Assembly (NCBI RefSeq): GCF_900660735.1
Contig: NZ_LR215049.1
Location: 186,001-250,000 of the forward strand
Reading direction: 5' to 3'
From: Metamycoplasma cloacale
Lineage (GTDB): Bacteria > Bacillota_I > Bacilli_A > Mycoplasmatales > Metamycoplasmataceae
DNA: 64,000 bases
The translations under genes were made by a program, and so were the position numbers. Under the pieces are notes generated by a model, which saw only the letters and a program-made list of their open reading frames with translations, was not told where the DNA came from and did not search any database. Shown here in pieces: positions 1-10,401 of this stretch. Within the stretch, counting starts at the first letter, position 1; each line of letters begins with the position of its first letter.

Positions 1-1
1 T

Positions 2-139
2 GAAAATTTAAAAGAAGCATATTTAAATGTTATTAACGACGATCCGCAACAATTTAGAATCATTGATGCTAAATGTGATATTAACGAACTATTCCAACGT
101 GTTTTAAATGTTTTAAAACAAGAAGGAGTGTTGAATTAG
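2..139 (+). CDS. tmk: Thymidylate kinase, C-terminal fragment
   Basis: The window opens inside this gene; 45 residues and a TAG stop are visible. The fragment contains FRIIDA followed by a helical tail, as at the C-terminus of thymidylate kinases, where a short conserved strand (r..vIDa) precedes the last helix. The enzyme phosphorylates dTMP to dTDP. The stop codon overlaps the GTG start of the next gene, a DNA polymerase III delta-prime-like protein, and tmk-holB adjacency is common in Firmicutes and mollicutes. The call rests on the tail plus this context. Confidence 0.7.
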   Translation, partial: ENLKEAYLNVINDDPQQFRIIDAKCDINELFQRVLNVLKQEGVLN

Positions 140-1029
140 TGATCCAAACATTTTATAAAATCATTGACAATGCATATACGTTAAACAAATTAAGTCAAGT
201 TTATTTGCTTGAGGGTCAAAATAGTATTAATTTTGAACCTTATATTTTATATTTTTGTAATAAACTAAACAATGACAATATAGTTAAATATGAAGAACTA
301 TCTAATAAGTCATATGTTTATAAAAACACAAACAAACAAGGAAATATTTCAAAAGAAGAAATTAATGCACTAATTCAGAGAGTGTATGAAAGTACTTTTA
401 ATGTTAAAAGAAAGAAAATTTTAATTATTGAAAATGTTGAAAATGGTAATATTTCAACATTAAATTCATTATTAAAATTTCTTGAAAACCCACCATTAAA
501 TACATACATTTTATTAACGACAAACAACATTGATTTTGTATTAAAAACAATTAAATCAAGAGCAAACATTATTACAATTAATAAAAACATCTCTAATCAT
601 TCCAACATTCAATTTGCTTCGTTTTATTCACTTTTAACAGAAAATGAAGAACAATTAAATTTAATCAAGCAAGATTTATCGATTGAATTACTTGAACAAA
701 CTTATTCTTTATTATGCAATGCACCTGTTAAACCATTGACTTTACTGTCATTTTTAGATATGTCTATAAAGGATAATAATTTCAAAGCAATGATTTTATT
801 TATCAAACAATTTTTACTAGAAACTGTCAAAACAAAAACTATTGCTTTTTCAAACAATTTTATTGTGCTAAAGACAATAAATTGTATAAAGAAATGACAT
901 AATTTTGATAAAGAAAATGAATTAATTGAATTATGCAATCAGACATTAGAAATTTTTAACATTAATGTTAATATGAATTTACAGATTAAAAATTTCATTT
1001 CTAAATTAGGAGCAATTTATGGAATATAA
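139..1029 (+). CDS. holB: DNA polymerase III delta-prime subunit (clamp loader)
   Basis: A 296-residue protein starting at a GTG that overlaps the tmk stop; the upstream AAGGAG inside tmk can serve as ribosome binding site. The middle contains KKILIIENVE, then NSLLKFLENPP and YILLTTNN followed by KSRA. These match the Walker B-like segment, the LLKxLEEPP motif and sensor/SRC-like region of delta-prime subunits. No P-loop is seen, as expected for a non-ATPase clamp-loader subunit. An in-frame TGA at 895 is read as Trp, and the frame continues to a TAA at 1027. It overlaps rsmI by 11 bp, so tmk-holB-rsmI is one translationally coupled unit. It should act in loading the beta clamp on DNA. Confidence 0.85.
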
Positions 1030-1729
1030 ATTAAATATCGTGGGAACCCCTATTGGTAATTTAGATGATATTACAATCAGAGCGCTTAATACTTTGAAAT
1101 CATCAGATGTTATTTTGTGTGAAGATATTCGTGTTGGTCAAAAATTGTTAAAACATTATGAAATTACCGGTAAGACATTAATAAGTTATCATAATTTCAA
1201 TGAGCATCAAATTACACCTAAAATTATTCATTTAATTCAACAGGGAAAAAATGTTTCATTAATAACAGATGCAGGAATGCCTTGTATTTCAGATCCTGGT
1301 TTTGAAATAATTAAAGTTGCAAAACAGAACAATATTTTTATTGATGTAATTGGTGGACCAACTGCGTTAATTCATGCATTAATTAAAGCCAATTTTTCAA
1401 ATACATTTACTTTTCTTGGATTTTTAAAAGATAAATCTATTTCACGTCAAAATCAATTAAAAGAGTTAAATCCAGGCACATATGTATGTTATGTATCACC
1501 ACATAAATTACATAGCACAATTCAGGATTTTGAAATTATATTTAATGATAATATTCAATTGTATTTAATTAAAGAAATGACTAAATTACATGAGTTTTCT
1601 TATGAAGGAACACCTAAAGAAATTTTGCAATTAATTTCTGATAATGAAAAAGGTGAGTTTAGTTTAGTATTTGATATTAAACCAATTAAGAAAACCAAAA
1701 TTAATAAATACGCTAAAGAAATAATTTAA
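1019..1729 (+). CDS. rsmI: 16S rRNA 2'-O-methyltransferase RsmI
   Basis: A 236-residue protein. The N-terminus VGTPIGNLDDIT is the signature of the RsmI (YraL) family, followed by CEDIRVG and SLITDAGMPCISDPG, which form the S-adenosylmethionine-binding tetrapyrrole-methylase-type fold. Family members 2'-O-methylate C1402 of 16S rRNA. It is shorter than the roughly 280-residue enzymes of most bacteria because it lacks the small C-terminal domain. The ATG overlaps the end of holB. The gene ends 40 bp before the convergent minus-strand membrane protein gene. Confidence 0.92.
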   Translation: MEYKLNIVGTPIGNLDDITIRALNTLKSSDVILCEDIRVGQKLLKHYEITGKTLISYHNFNEHQITPKIIHLIQQGKNVSLITDAGMPCISDPGFEIIKVAKQNNIFIDVIGGPTALIHALIKANFSNTFTFLGFLKDKSISRQNQLKELNPGTYVCYVSPHKLHSTIQDFEIIFNDNIQLYLIKEMTKLHEFSYEGTPKEILQLISDNEKGEFSLVFDIKPIKKTKINKYAKEII

Positions 1730-1768
1730 AAACCTAAAGTAGTACACTTTAGATTTTTATTTACAAAA

Positions 1769-2998
1769 TTATTGTTCTAATAAATGATTTATTTCTTCCT
1801 CTTCTAATTGAGCTTTTGATATTCTTTTGTTTAAATAATTATCTTTTTGTCATTCAAGAATATCTTGAGTTTTGATATCGCAATTGATTTTGCTAATAGA
1901 TGTTTGATAAATATTTTCCAACACAATTTCAAAAAAGGTTTGGAAATGTAAATCATTGGTAATAATTTTTAAATTTTTTTCACAATGAATTACTTGAAAT
2001 AATTTTGGATATTCAATGTGTTCTTTATTGAAAGAAATTACTATCTCTGCATCGTTTTCAATTGTGTATTGAAATTCAGAATATTTTATTTTAGTTATTA
2101 ACGTCTGTGAAGGATTTAAAATTTTAATTTTAGGATCATCAAATTTTTTATAGCAATTTATTAGATAAAATTGTTTTCTCGAAAAATGTCCAATAGGGTC
2201 AAATATTACATATGATAAAAACCATGTAGGAGAAATTAACATCAATCAATCTTCATTAAATCATTTAAAGAATGATTCCCTATTTTTCGGTAGATATGAA
2301 ATAGCATTTAATAAAATGTAATCTTTTAAATTTTCTTTAGGTGTATTTGGAGATAGTAAATCTTGGTTGTTAATTCTCAAGTGATTTTTATGTTTATTAA
2401 TACCTAAAATAATTCCATTGATGATAGTTAATAAAAAGTAGGAAATACATAGTGAAGCAATAAAATATAAGATTATTTTTCCATATATGTTATTTTGGTA
2501 TGCCATTAATTCGTGAAAATGAATTCCTAAAGTAATTACATTTAATATTAAAGTAAGTAAAGAACTAACGAATAAATAATACACATAGACTATATCAAAT
2601 TGCTTCTTGATTTTTGGTTTATCAGTATTGTTAATATCGATGTCTTTATTTCAAACTTCTTTTAGTTGTTGATGATATACAGCATCGATTTTTTGTTCAT
2701 TTTTATTTGAAAGACGTTTTTCGAAAATATAATGATTTCATTTCGATATACTATCTTTCTTTAAGTTTTTTACTCATTGATAATTTCTTGATTGTTTAAA
2801 GGTTAATATACAAACCGTAATTAAGATACCAATATGAATAACTAAAGCAGGAATTGATATAATAAATAGTCTTTTAAAAGATGTCTCTGAATCATATTTT
2901 TCAAATAAGAAATATAAGTTAATAAGAATTGGTGTACAAAATTTTAGAAATACGATTCAAATTTTGTTGATTATATATTTAAATTCTAACGTTTTCAT
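1769..2998 (-). CDS. Unrecognised membrane protein, 409 aa
   Basis: I do not recognise this protein. It has four predicted membrane segments in two pairs, at about residues 12-32, 44-66, 140-163 and 173-196. A charged stretch lies between the pairs, and the C-terminal half of about 200 residues is soluble-looking with no motif I can name. Several TGA codons are read as Trp. AGGAGG lies about 9 bp before the ATG, and a TATAAT (3032-3037 on this strand) about 34 bp before the start. The presumed -10/-35 spacer is occupied by a run of 16 A (on the coding strand), a layout known from phase-variable mycoplasma promoters. It is transcribed alone, convergent with rsmI. Confidence 0.8.
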
Positions 2999-3031
2999 AG
3001 AATCACAACCTCCTAGAACATTTATATAAAC

Positions 3032-3064
3032 ATTATAAAACCCGATTGTTTTTTTTTTTTTTTT
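3032..3064 (-). promoter_or_regulatory. Promoter with 16-nt homopolymer tract
   Basis: On the minus strand a TATAAT (3032-3037) is preceded after 11 bp by an uninterrupted run of 16 A (3049-3064 read as T on the plus strand). The run covers the place where a -35 box would lie. Slippage in such a tract would change the promoter geometry of the 409-residue membrane protein gene. The -10 box and the run are seen; phase variation is inference. Confidence 0.55.
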
Positions 3065-3121
3065 AATTTTTCGGTTTTTTAATGAATTAATTTAATTATT
3101 TAAAAACAAGTTTGTTTTTGT

Positions 3122-3127
3122 TATAAT
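3122..3127 (+). promoter_or_regulatory. -10 box of tRNA-His
   Basis: TATAAT 13 bp before the first base of tRNA-His, at the expected distance for a tRNA promoter. No convincing -35 box is seen. Confidence 0.5.
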
Positions 3128-3140
3128 ATTACACGTAAAT

Positions 3141-3217
3141 GGCGTTCGTGGCGAAACGGCTAACGCATCGGGTTGTGGCTCCGACATTCGAGGGTTCAAC
3201 TCCCTTCGAACGCCCCA
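3141..3217 (+). tRNA. tRNA-His (GTG)
   Basis: Cloverleaf with an eight-pair acceptor stem that includes the extra G-1:C73 pair typical of tRNA-His, an anticodon loop TTGTGGC with anticodon GTG, a T arm GAGGG-TTCAACT-CCCTT and an encoded CCA end. Confidence 0.97.
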
Positions 3218-3286
3218 TTTTTTTTATTCATTTTTTGGTATCATTATTAATATAAATTTCATTTAATTAATAAAATAAGAGGAATT

Positions 3287-4795
3287 ATGAATAAAAAGAA
3301 AATTATTTTAACAGTTATTGATGGACTTGGTATTAGAGAAGAAAAACAAGGTAATGCTTATGCACAAGCATTTCACCCAATTTTTGATTATTTAACACAT
3401 ATGTGTCCAAATTCAAAACTTCAAGCATCAGGTGAATATGTTGGACTGCCAAAAGGTCAAATTGGTAATTCAGAAGTTGGTCATTTAACAATTGGTGCCG
3501 GAAGAGTTGTATATACTGGTTTATCATTAATTAATAACGCTATTGAAACAAATAAATTTAATCAAAATCAAATTTTATTAGACACAATTAGAACTGCTAA
3601 AAAGAATAATACAACATTACATTTAATGGGTCTATTAAGTACAGGTGGTGTGCATTCATTAGACCAACATTTATTTGCAATCTTAGATCTAGCTTATAAT
3701 GAAGGACTAAAAAATGTATCAATTCATGTTTTTGGTGATGGCCGTGATGTTAAACCACAATCAATATATGATTCATTAAATCCATTGAAAGAAAAAGTTG
3801 CAAAATACAATTACACTATATCTTCAATTGCCGGTCGTTTCTATGCAATGGATAGAGATAAAATGTTTGAACGTAACCAATTAAGTTATGATGCAATTTT
3901 AGGTTTATCAAATAATGTAATTGAAGATATTGACGAATACATTGAATTACAATATGAAAAAGGTATTTACGATGAATTTTTCGTTCCTGCGCAATTAAAA
4001 AATGGGAAATTCATTCAAGATCATGATTCAGTTATTTTCTTTAACTTCCGTCCAGATCGTGCAAGACAATTAAGTCATATGTTAATTGGTTCAAATCTAT
4101 ATGATTACAAACCAAGTGAAACTAGAATAATTGATTCTTTTGTTTCAATGATGAAATACGAAGGAATTGATTCTAAAATTGCATTTGAAGAAATGAAAGT
4201 AACTAATCCATTGGGAGAAGTAATAGCAAAAGCTAATTTAAAACAATTGCGTTTAGCAGAAACACAAAAATATGCTCACGTCACTTTCTTTATGGATGGT
4301 GGAATTGATGTTGTTTATAACAACGAAGAACGTATTTTAGTAGATAGTCTAAAAGTTGAATCTTATGCTGATTATCCACATATGTCCGCTAAAGAAATCA
4401 CAGATAAATTATTAGAAACCATTGATAAAGTCGATTTTGTTATCATGAATTATGCAAACCCAGATATGGTCGGGCATACAGGAAACCTAAATTCAACAAT
4501 CAAAGCTATTGAATTTCTTGATGAACAATTTGAAAGAATTTTAAATTATGTAGCAGCAAATAAAGAACACGTTACATGATTTGTTACAGCAGATCACGGA
4601 AATGCAGAATTAACCGAAGATGAAAATGGTAAACCAGCTACTAAACATACAACATATCCCGTTATGTTTGTATCAAGCGATAAAAGCTTTAGTTTAAAAG
4701 ATGGTACATTAGCTGACGTTGCTCCAACTATTTTAGATTATCTTGGAATTGAAAAACCAAGTGAAATGACTGGAAATTCATTGATTGTTAAGTAA
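3287..4795 (+). CDS. gpmI: 2,3-bisphosphoglycerate-independent phosphoglycerate mutase
   Basis: A 502-residue cytoplasmic glycolytic enzyme that interconverts 3- and 2-phosphoglycerate. The N-terminal VIDGLG metal-ligand motif is followed by [10 protein letters not shown], which carries the phosphorylated serine near residue 62. GDGRD and RFYAMDRD lie in the phosphotransferase domain. The C-terminal metal motifs NPDMVGHTG and TADHGNAE complete the two-metal site. An in-frame TGA at 4577 (Trp) must be read through to reach TADHGN. The length matches the family. AGAGGA precedes the ATG. It is a single gene ending in a clear terminator. Confidence 0.97.
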
Positions 4796-4811
4796 TTTTT
4801 CATTAAACATA

Positions 4812-4836
4812 AACAACGCATAAAGCGTTGTTTTTT
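4812..4836 (+). terminator. Rho-independent terminator of gpmI
   Basis: Perfect 8-bp stem AACAACGC/GCGTTGTT with a five-base loop, followed by a T run, 17 bp after the gpmI stop. Confidence 0.85.
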
Positions 4837-4842
4837 AATATA

Positions 4843-4876
4843 AGAAAAAGGCGGTGTTTCACACCTTTAAAAATAG
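4843..4876 (-). terminator. Terminator of the DDAH-like gene
   Basis: Read on the minus strand, AAAGGTGTG and CACCGCCTTT pair with one bulge around a short loop and are followed by a T run, immediately after the stop at 4885. It faces the gpmI terminator. Confidence 0.65.
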
Positions 4877-4884
4877 AGCTATTA

Positions 4885-5688
4885 CTAAAATCTTAATGAT
4901 AGACAGCTTAATCCACCATCTAATTTTTTGTATTCTGAAGTGTCACAGGTGATTACTCTGTAAATTCCTAAATCTTGTACAGCCTTTAGAACATTAGGGT
5001 ATCCTTCTGGCACGATAACTGTTTCATTTACTCAAATACAGTTTGCTGCATATTCTTCTGGTGCTTTAACAACGATTTGGTTGAAATCTTTAAATGTTGG
5101 ATAATTTAGAAACTCACCTGAAATTAATAGGTTGTTGTGTTCTAAGTAGTTAACTCCTGTTTTTAGGTGTAACATTTCTGTCATTGGAACAGGAATACAT
5201 TTTTTACCATGTGCAGCTAGAATGTTGTGGAATTGACGAATACCTTCACGGTTTGTTCTTTCTGACATACCGATGTAGTAGGTGTCTCCAACCATCATAA
5301 CATCCCCACCATCTACAGTTCCTGGTGCTTCAATTTTGAATAAATGTTTTTCATCAAAGAATTTTTGTAGATATGGTAACATTTCATGTTTTTCACCATT
5401 ACGTGATGCAGCTCCTGGGTTTGTTAGAATTGCGAATTCTCCAGTTACGATAACTGCTGTATCTTCAACGAAGCATGAGTCTGGGTATGCTTCATTTTTA
5501 GGTGCACATGTTACTGTTACACCACAGCTTTCTAAAGCTTTTTTGTAAGCTTCGTGTTGTTTAAGTGCTAATTCATAGTTTGGTTTTCCCATTGCAATAG
5601 CAGCTTCAGAAGATGCAATACCTTCTGTCATTGTGCTAGCAGGTGTTTTTACAATAACATTGTGAAATTTGTTTTTTAATTGTGACAT
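4885..5688 (-). CDS. Dimethylarginine dimethylaminohydrolase-like amidinotransferase-superfamily enzyme
   Basis: A 267-residue protein of the pentein/guanidino-modifying superfamily. Visible motifs, in order, are PDSCFVEDTAV, NPGAASRNGE, GTVDGGDVMMVG, YYIGMSERTN and LHLKTGVNYL. The C-terminus is KLDGGLSCLSLRF, where Cys is the expected nucleophile. The layout and length match bacterial DDAH proteins (about 255-270 residues) rather than the roughly 410-residue arginine deiminase ArcA. DDAH hydrolyses N-methylated arginines to citrulline and methylamines; related family members act on other guanidino substrates, so the substrate is uncertain. AAGGAGAATT precedes the ATG. No arc genes lie nearby, and it is transcribed alone. 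A TGA at 5032 is Trp and is needed to reach the catalytic Cys. Confidence 0.8.
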
Positions 5689-5836
5689 AATTCTCCTTAT
5701 GTTTTAATAATAGTCATCGAGAATAATTATTCTCAAACATAATTTTATCAATTATTGTAAAAGAATTTTTTACTTTATATAAAGAAATAATTTGCTAATT
5801 TTTGTAGTGAAACAGAAACATAAAAAAAGTATTTTT

Positions 5837-5855
5837 TGGTAAAATTTTATTACCA
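5837..5855 (+). promoter_or_regulatory. Promoter with overlapping inverted repeat
   Basis: TGGTAA and TTACCA form a perfect 6-bp inverted repeat separated by 7 bp, ending on the A of the ATG at 5855. A -10-like TAAAAT (5840-5845) lies inside it, 9 bp before the ATG. This suggests a leaderless transcript and a possible operator. Confidence 0.4.
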
Positions 5856-6625
5856 TGCTAGTGAATCATAATGTATATATTGATTTCGAGGCAATCACTA
5901 ATCCCTTTGCTAGATTAATTAAATTGCCAAGCGGAATCCCATATTGTTATACAATTGGTCTTTTGAATAAAAAAGGTGTTTTTGAAACATCAACTTTTAT
6001 TATTGATTTTCACAAACATCGCGGAATTGAAAGTATATGATTCTTTTTAAAGAAAAACATTATTGATGATATTAAACGAATAAATGATGAAATTGATGTT
6101 AATAAAGTGGTTTTTATTGGGCATAACCCAGAACTTGAAAAGAAATGTATTAAAAAAATTTTCCCCGATCACCAAGTTTTACCTTTGATTAAACAAAGAG
6201 AAGTTTCATTATCTAAATTAACTGCTAAAACATTTAAAAATGAATATTTTATTAACACTAAACAATTAATAGAAAAATTACAAGGCAAAAAAGTTTATGA
6301 TTCACTCATGCATCGCAGTGGAGCAATTGCTTCTTACGCTGGTTATTGATTGTATGTAAATTCATTAAAAAATCTAAGAACAAAAGATAGCCGTGCTAGA
6401 TATTTTATTAGCGATATTAATGAAAAAACATTTACTAAGGAATTGAAAAAATATTCAAAGGATGATGTATTGAAAATGTATTATTTAGCATCAATTCCTG
6501 AGCGACATGATGAATTGGTTAAAGAAGTTTTATATAAACAAGAATTATTGAAACAAATTAATAATTTAAATTTAAATGACAAATTAACAATAAAAGAAAT
6601 AAAAGAAAAAATTTGAGAAATATAA
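5855..6625 (+). CDS. Unknown protein with DnaQ-like N-terminal motif
   Basis: A 256-residue soluble protein that I cannot assign firmly. It opens with VYIDFEAITNPF, an Asp-x-Glu pattern like the ExoI motif of DnaQ-fold 3'-5' exonucleases and of the mycoplasma DUF2779 family. VVFIGHNPELE, near residue 85, looks like the second motif (Asn in place of a helix Asp). SLMHRSGA could carry later ligands. The C-terminal part is Lys/Glu-rich and helical. TGA at 6038, 6347 and 6614 is read as Trp. No Shine-Dalgarno is visible. It ends 9 bp before the MATE gene, so the two are probably co-transcribed. A nuclease role is inference only. Confidence 0.6.
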
Positions 6626-6634
6626 GGAATAAAT

Positions 6635-8179
6635 ATGAACGGATCAATTGTAAAGAAAAATAATTGATTTACCGGTCTTTTTCCCAAAACAAAAGTTGAT
6701 TGAAAAATGTATATTTTGAAATCTCTTCCCATTGTAATTGGCGAAATTTTGTTTTGTTTAAATGGTTTCCTTGATAACTTTATGGTAAGCCATTTAAATT
6801 ATGGTATTGATGCATTAACATATGCAAACACTTGAACTGGTTTGATATATATAATATTTTTTGCCATTCAAGGAATAGCTGCTATGTATGTTGGTCAATA
6901 TTATGGTCGGAAAATGTATGACAAAGTAAATCAAGTAATGAACTTGAGATTTTGAATGAATGTATTTTTTGTATTAGGTTTTGCAATACCAAGTTGATCA
7001 ATAACTGATTTAATGATTACATCTGTTGCTGGCAAAACTATATCTCCTTTAGCTTTAGAACAAGCAAGATGATATTTAATTATTATTACTTTTTCTTGAT
7101 TAATTACATGTTATAACTTCAATACAAATATGTTATTAAACGAAACAGGACATTCAAATTACGCTTTCATTAGTGCTACATTAACTTTAATTACAAATGC
7201 GGCAATAAATGCAACATTGTTATATGGATTTAAATTACCAGCTTGAGGAGCTGCTGTTGGTTCAATTTGTGCGGCATTTGTCTGCTTAATTAGTGACTCG
7301 TTATTTACATATTTTAAGGATCGTAAAATTTTTATGAGTCCTTTAAAAATATTTTTTATCAAAAAAATGATTGCAATTCAAATATGCAAAAAAATTCCAG
7401 CAATGTTATTGACAATATTGGCAATGGGAACAATACCGTTAAGAATGGTTCTTTGAGCTAGAGCATATCCAGAGCAATCAATTGGTGAACCATGAATGAA
7501 TATAAGTGGTGTTACTGTATTAGGTTTAGTTGAATCTCTTGCCTCAATTGCTGCCGCTGTTACTGGTGTATGTTCAAGCAACGTTTCTTATTTTGTTGCA
7601 ACGCATTTGGGTAATTCGGAATTTGAAGAGGCACAAAGAAGATCGCAAGAATTAAAAGGATTTCATACAATCTGCGGAATTTTTGTTTCAATTATAATGA
7701 TTGGTGTTGTTTATGGAATTGCATATGCTTCAATGACTTCATCTGGTGTGGCAAAAACGATCACTGATAAGTTTAAAAACGATTCAAATGTTACACCAGA
7801 ACAATTAAATACAATGGTTGAACAAGGGATTGCAGAATTTAGAAAAAATTTCATTAATTGTTCATGAACATTTATTGGTTTTAATCCAATTTGATGTTGA
7901 TTTTATACTTCGTTAGCTTTAATTAGATCGGGCGGGGAAAGTATTATAGCATCAATTGCATTGTTGGGTGGTCAATGATCAATGATGATTTGACATGTAA
8001 TTATTTGTTTTGCAATTGTTAAATATACTAATATCACATTGCCGGTATCATATTTCTTATTGTTTTCATGAGATTTTATTAGATGATTATTATACGAAGT
8101 AATTCAATTAAAATCTAATTGAAAACAAAACATTACTAAGGAAACGGAAATTGATAAACAATTAGTTATTGAAAAGTAA
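6635..8179 (+). CDS. MATE-family efflux transporter
   Basis: A 514-residue, very hydrophobic protein with about twelve membrane segments in two halves. The N-terminal SLPIVIGEI, NGFLDNFMVSHL and AMYVGQYYG, and LLNETGHSNYAF in mid-protein, fit the multi-antimicrobial extrusion (MATE/NorM/DinF) family, whose members exchange cations for drugs or metabolites. The second half has GLVESLASIAAAVTGV and SNVSYFVATHLG, repeating the pattern of the first. More than twenty tryptophans are encoded by TGA, which breaks the gene into small pieces under the standard code. TAAGGA before the ATG overlaps the stop of the upstream gene. The substrate is unknown. Confidence 0.88.
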
Positions 8180-8217
8180 ACCTGTTGGTTTATTTTTTAA
8201 TTTAAAAAATATTTATG

Positions 8218-8223
8218 TAAAAT
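8218..8223 (+). promoter_or_regulatory. -10 box of SGNH hydrolase gene
   Basis: TAAAAT preceded by TG, 9 bp before the ATG at 8233, with no Shine-Dalgarno between them; probably a leaderless transcript. Confidence 0.45.
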
Positions 8224-8232
8224 AAATATATT

Positions 8233-10398
8233 ATGCAAAAAGAAATTAACTATGTAGCAATTGGCGATTCAATTTCCCAAGGTTTTAATTCAAAAATCGG
8301 TGGTCCTTCATTTGGTTTTAAATATAGAGATCAAAAATTTCATAAAGGGTATAGTTATTCAGATTATTTTTTAGAATATTTATATCATTATCTAAAAAAG
8401 AATACATTAAATTACAACGAAATTTTTGATAACATTAGCTATGAAAATTTATCTCTTGCAACGGCAAGAATTGAAGATTATATTAACATTTTAAATGGAG
8501 AAATTAATGATAATATTATTGATTTATTTAAATTGAATAATAGAATAAATAAAGAAACCCGTTTCTATAAAGGAATTTATAAAGATTTTTACGATATTCA
8601 AGAAAACGTTGAAGATTTAAGAAAAACTATTGCAAGAGATTTTTATATCAAAATTAAAAACGCCAATCTGCTTACTTGTACAATTGGTGGTAATGAATTT
8701 CAAGCCAGTTTTCCTTTGATGTTATTAAAACGAATTATTTTTGAAAAAAATTATTTCTTGCAATTAAAAATTAAAGATCAAATTGTACAAGAGATGAAAA
8801 AAATAACCGAGAAATTAAAACCAAAATTTCTGGAATTTATTCGAAAAATTAGAGATATTAATCCCAATTTAAAGATAATGTTAATTTCTTATACCCCTCC
8901 TTTTTTACCGTTCATTTTGTCATTTGAATCAATTTTGCAAAAACGTAATCCAATAATTTTTAATGATTTGTTTAAAAATATTTATCAAGAAATAAGCTTA
9001 TTATATGAAGAAATTGGTAAAGAATATGATTGTGAAATAATTAAACCTTTCAAATTCAAATATTGATTAAAAAACTCGAACTTGTTAGTTGAAAATACAA
9101 TAGATGTCCATCCTACAGAGTTAGGTTATCAACAAATAGGTCGTTTAATTTTCAATCGCTTTCTTGAAAAAGGCTGATTTGGTTATAATAAAACTAAACA
9201 ATGTAAAATTTATTATTCAAATAAAATTAAATTAGCACAATTAATCACAGAAGAAGTCCAAAATGATTTTGATTTATCTTTAAAAATGAATTTTAATGTT
9301 AATAAAATTTCAATAATTTTCAATGCTTGAACACACCAGAATAACCAATTACAAAATCCATATTTTGTTTTATTAAAAAGAGAGACAAATCGTTTGATTG
9401 ATCATGAATTGAAAAACGTTGAAATTGTTAAAAGAAATGAATATTTATCATTAAGTGAATTATTGCTTGAAAATATGTTCTTCATTTTCAAATACTTGGA
9501 TGTAAATTCAAAGATTAAGGAATTTATCGAAGATAATGTTAAAAACGATTATTTATTAACTATTTTAAAAAATATAATTCGTTCAGAAAACATTCAAAAA
9601 ATCATTTTTGATATTGAGGAACAATATCGAAAATTAGGTTGCATAAAACTTCAAAAATTTATTAAATTAGCAGCTATACATAGTGAAACACATACAATAA
9701 ATTTATTTAACGAACTATATCACAACCCAAATTCAAAATTAAAAGAGAAAATTGATGATTTTCTAGATGCAGTTATTCACGATTTAGAAAATAATGTTAA
9801 ATTACAACAAGAAAATCATATTATTAAGGAATTTATTGATATTTTAGTAAGTGATTTATCAAACCGCAATCACTTAATTAATTTAATTAAACAATTCAAG
9901 CTCTTTTTAGGTACTATATATAACTATTCGAAGGTTGATGAAATTTATTATCAATTTTTAAGTGAAAATAAAATTGAAATAAAACAAACATATTTAGATA
10001 TTATTAATGGCATTTTACAGAAATATGAAAATAATGATGTTGATTTTTCTGAGATGTTATTGACAATTTTGAATGTAAAAAAATCTCTTCTGAATTGAAA
10101 AGATTGAAGAAAATTAGAATGCATAATTAAAAATTTATATTCTTCGTTGAAAGATGATAAATTCAAGGAATCATTATTCAATATAATTTGAAAATCATTA
10201 AATTTAATTAGATTGTGAGATTGAATTCAATTTGATAAGTTTTCAATTATGAAGTTCTATATTCAAGTAATTAAAAAATTTGGTATGTTAATTACAAGAA
10301 ATTTAATGAATCCGAAATTAAATAAATTGAAAAAAATAATTTTTAAGATTTCTTCTTTTGTATTTAGAATGAAAATCAAGAAAAAAATTAAAGGATAA
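8233..10398 (+). CDS. SGNH/GDSL-family hydrolase with long C-terminal extension
   Basis: A 721-residue protein. The first ~310 residues carry SGNH esterase blocks: VAIGDSISQG at residues 9-18 (nucleophile Ser), CTIGGNEF near 150 (Gly/Asn oxyanion block) and DVHPTELGYQQIG near 295 (catalytic Asp-His). The remaining ~400 residues are helical, Lys/Asn-rich and of no family I recognise. No signal peptide is evident, so it is probably cytoplasmic or membrane-associated. The activity should be hydrolysis of an ester or lipid, but the substrate cannot be read. It is probably leaderless, and is followed 3 bp later by the iminopeptidase gene. Confidence 0.8.
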
Positions 10399-10401
10399 AT
10401 T

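Noticed and set aside
895-1018. Apparent pseudogenes from many internal TGA stops, first seen in holB
   Set aside because: The frames continue with conserved motifs and TGA sits at family Trp positions, so this is code 4 and not gene decay.
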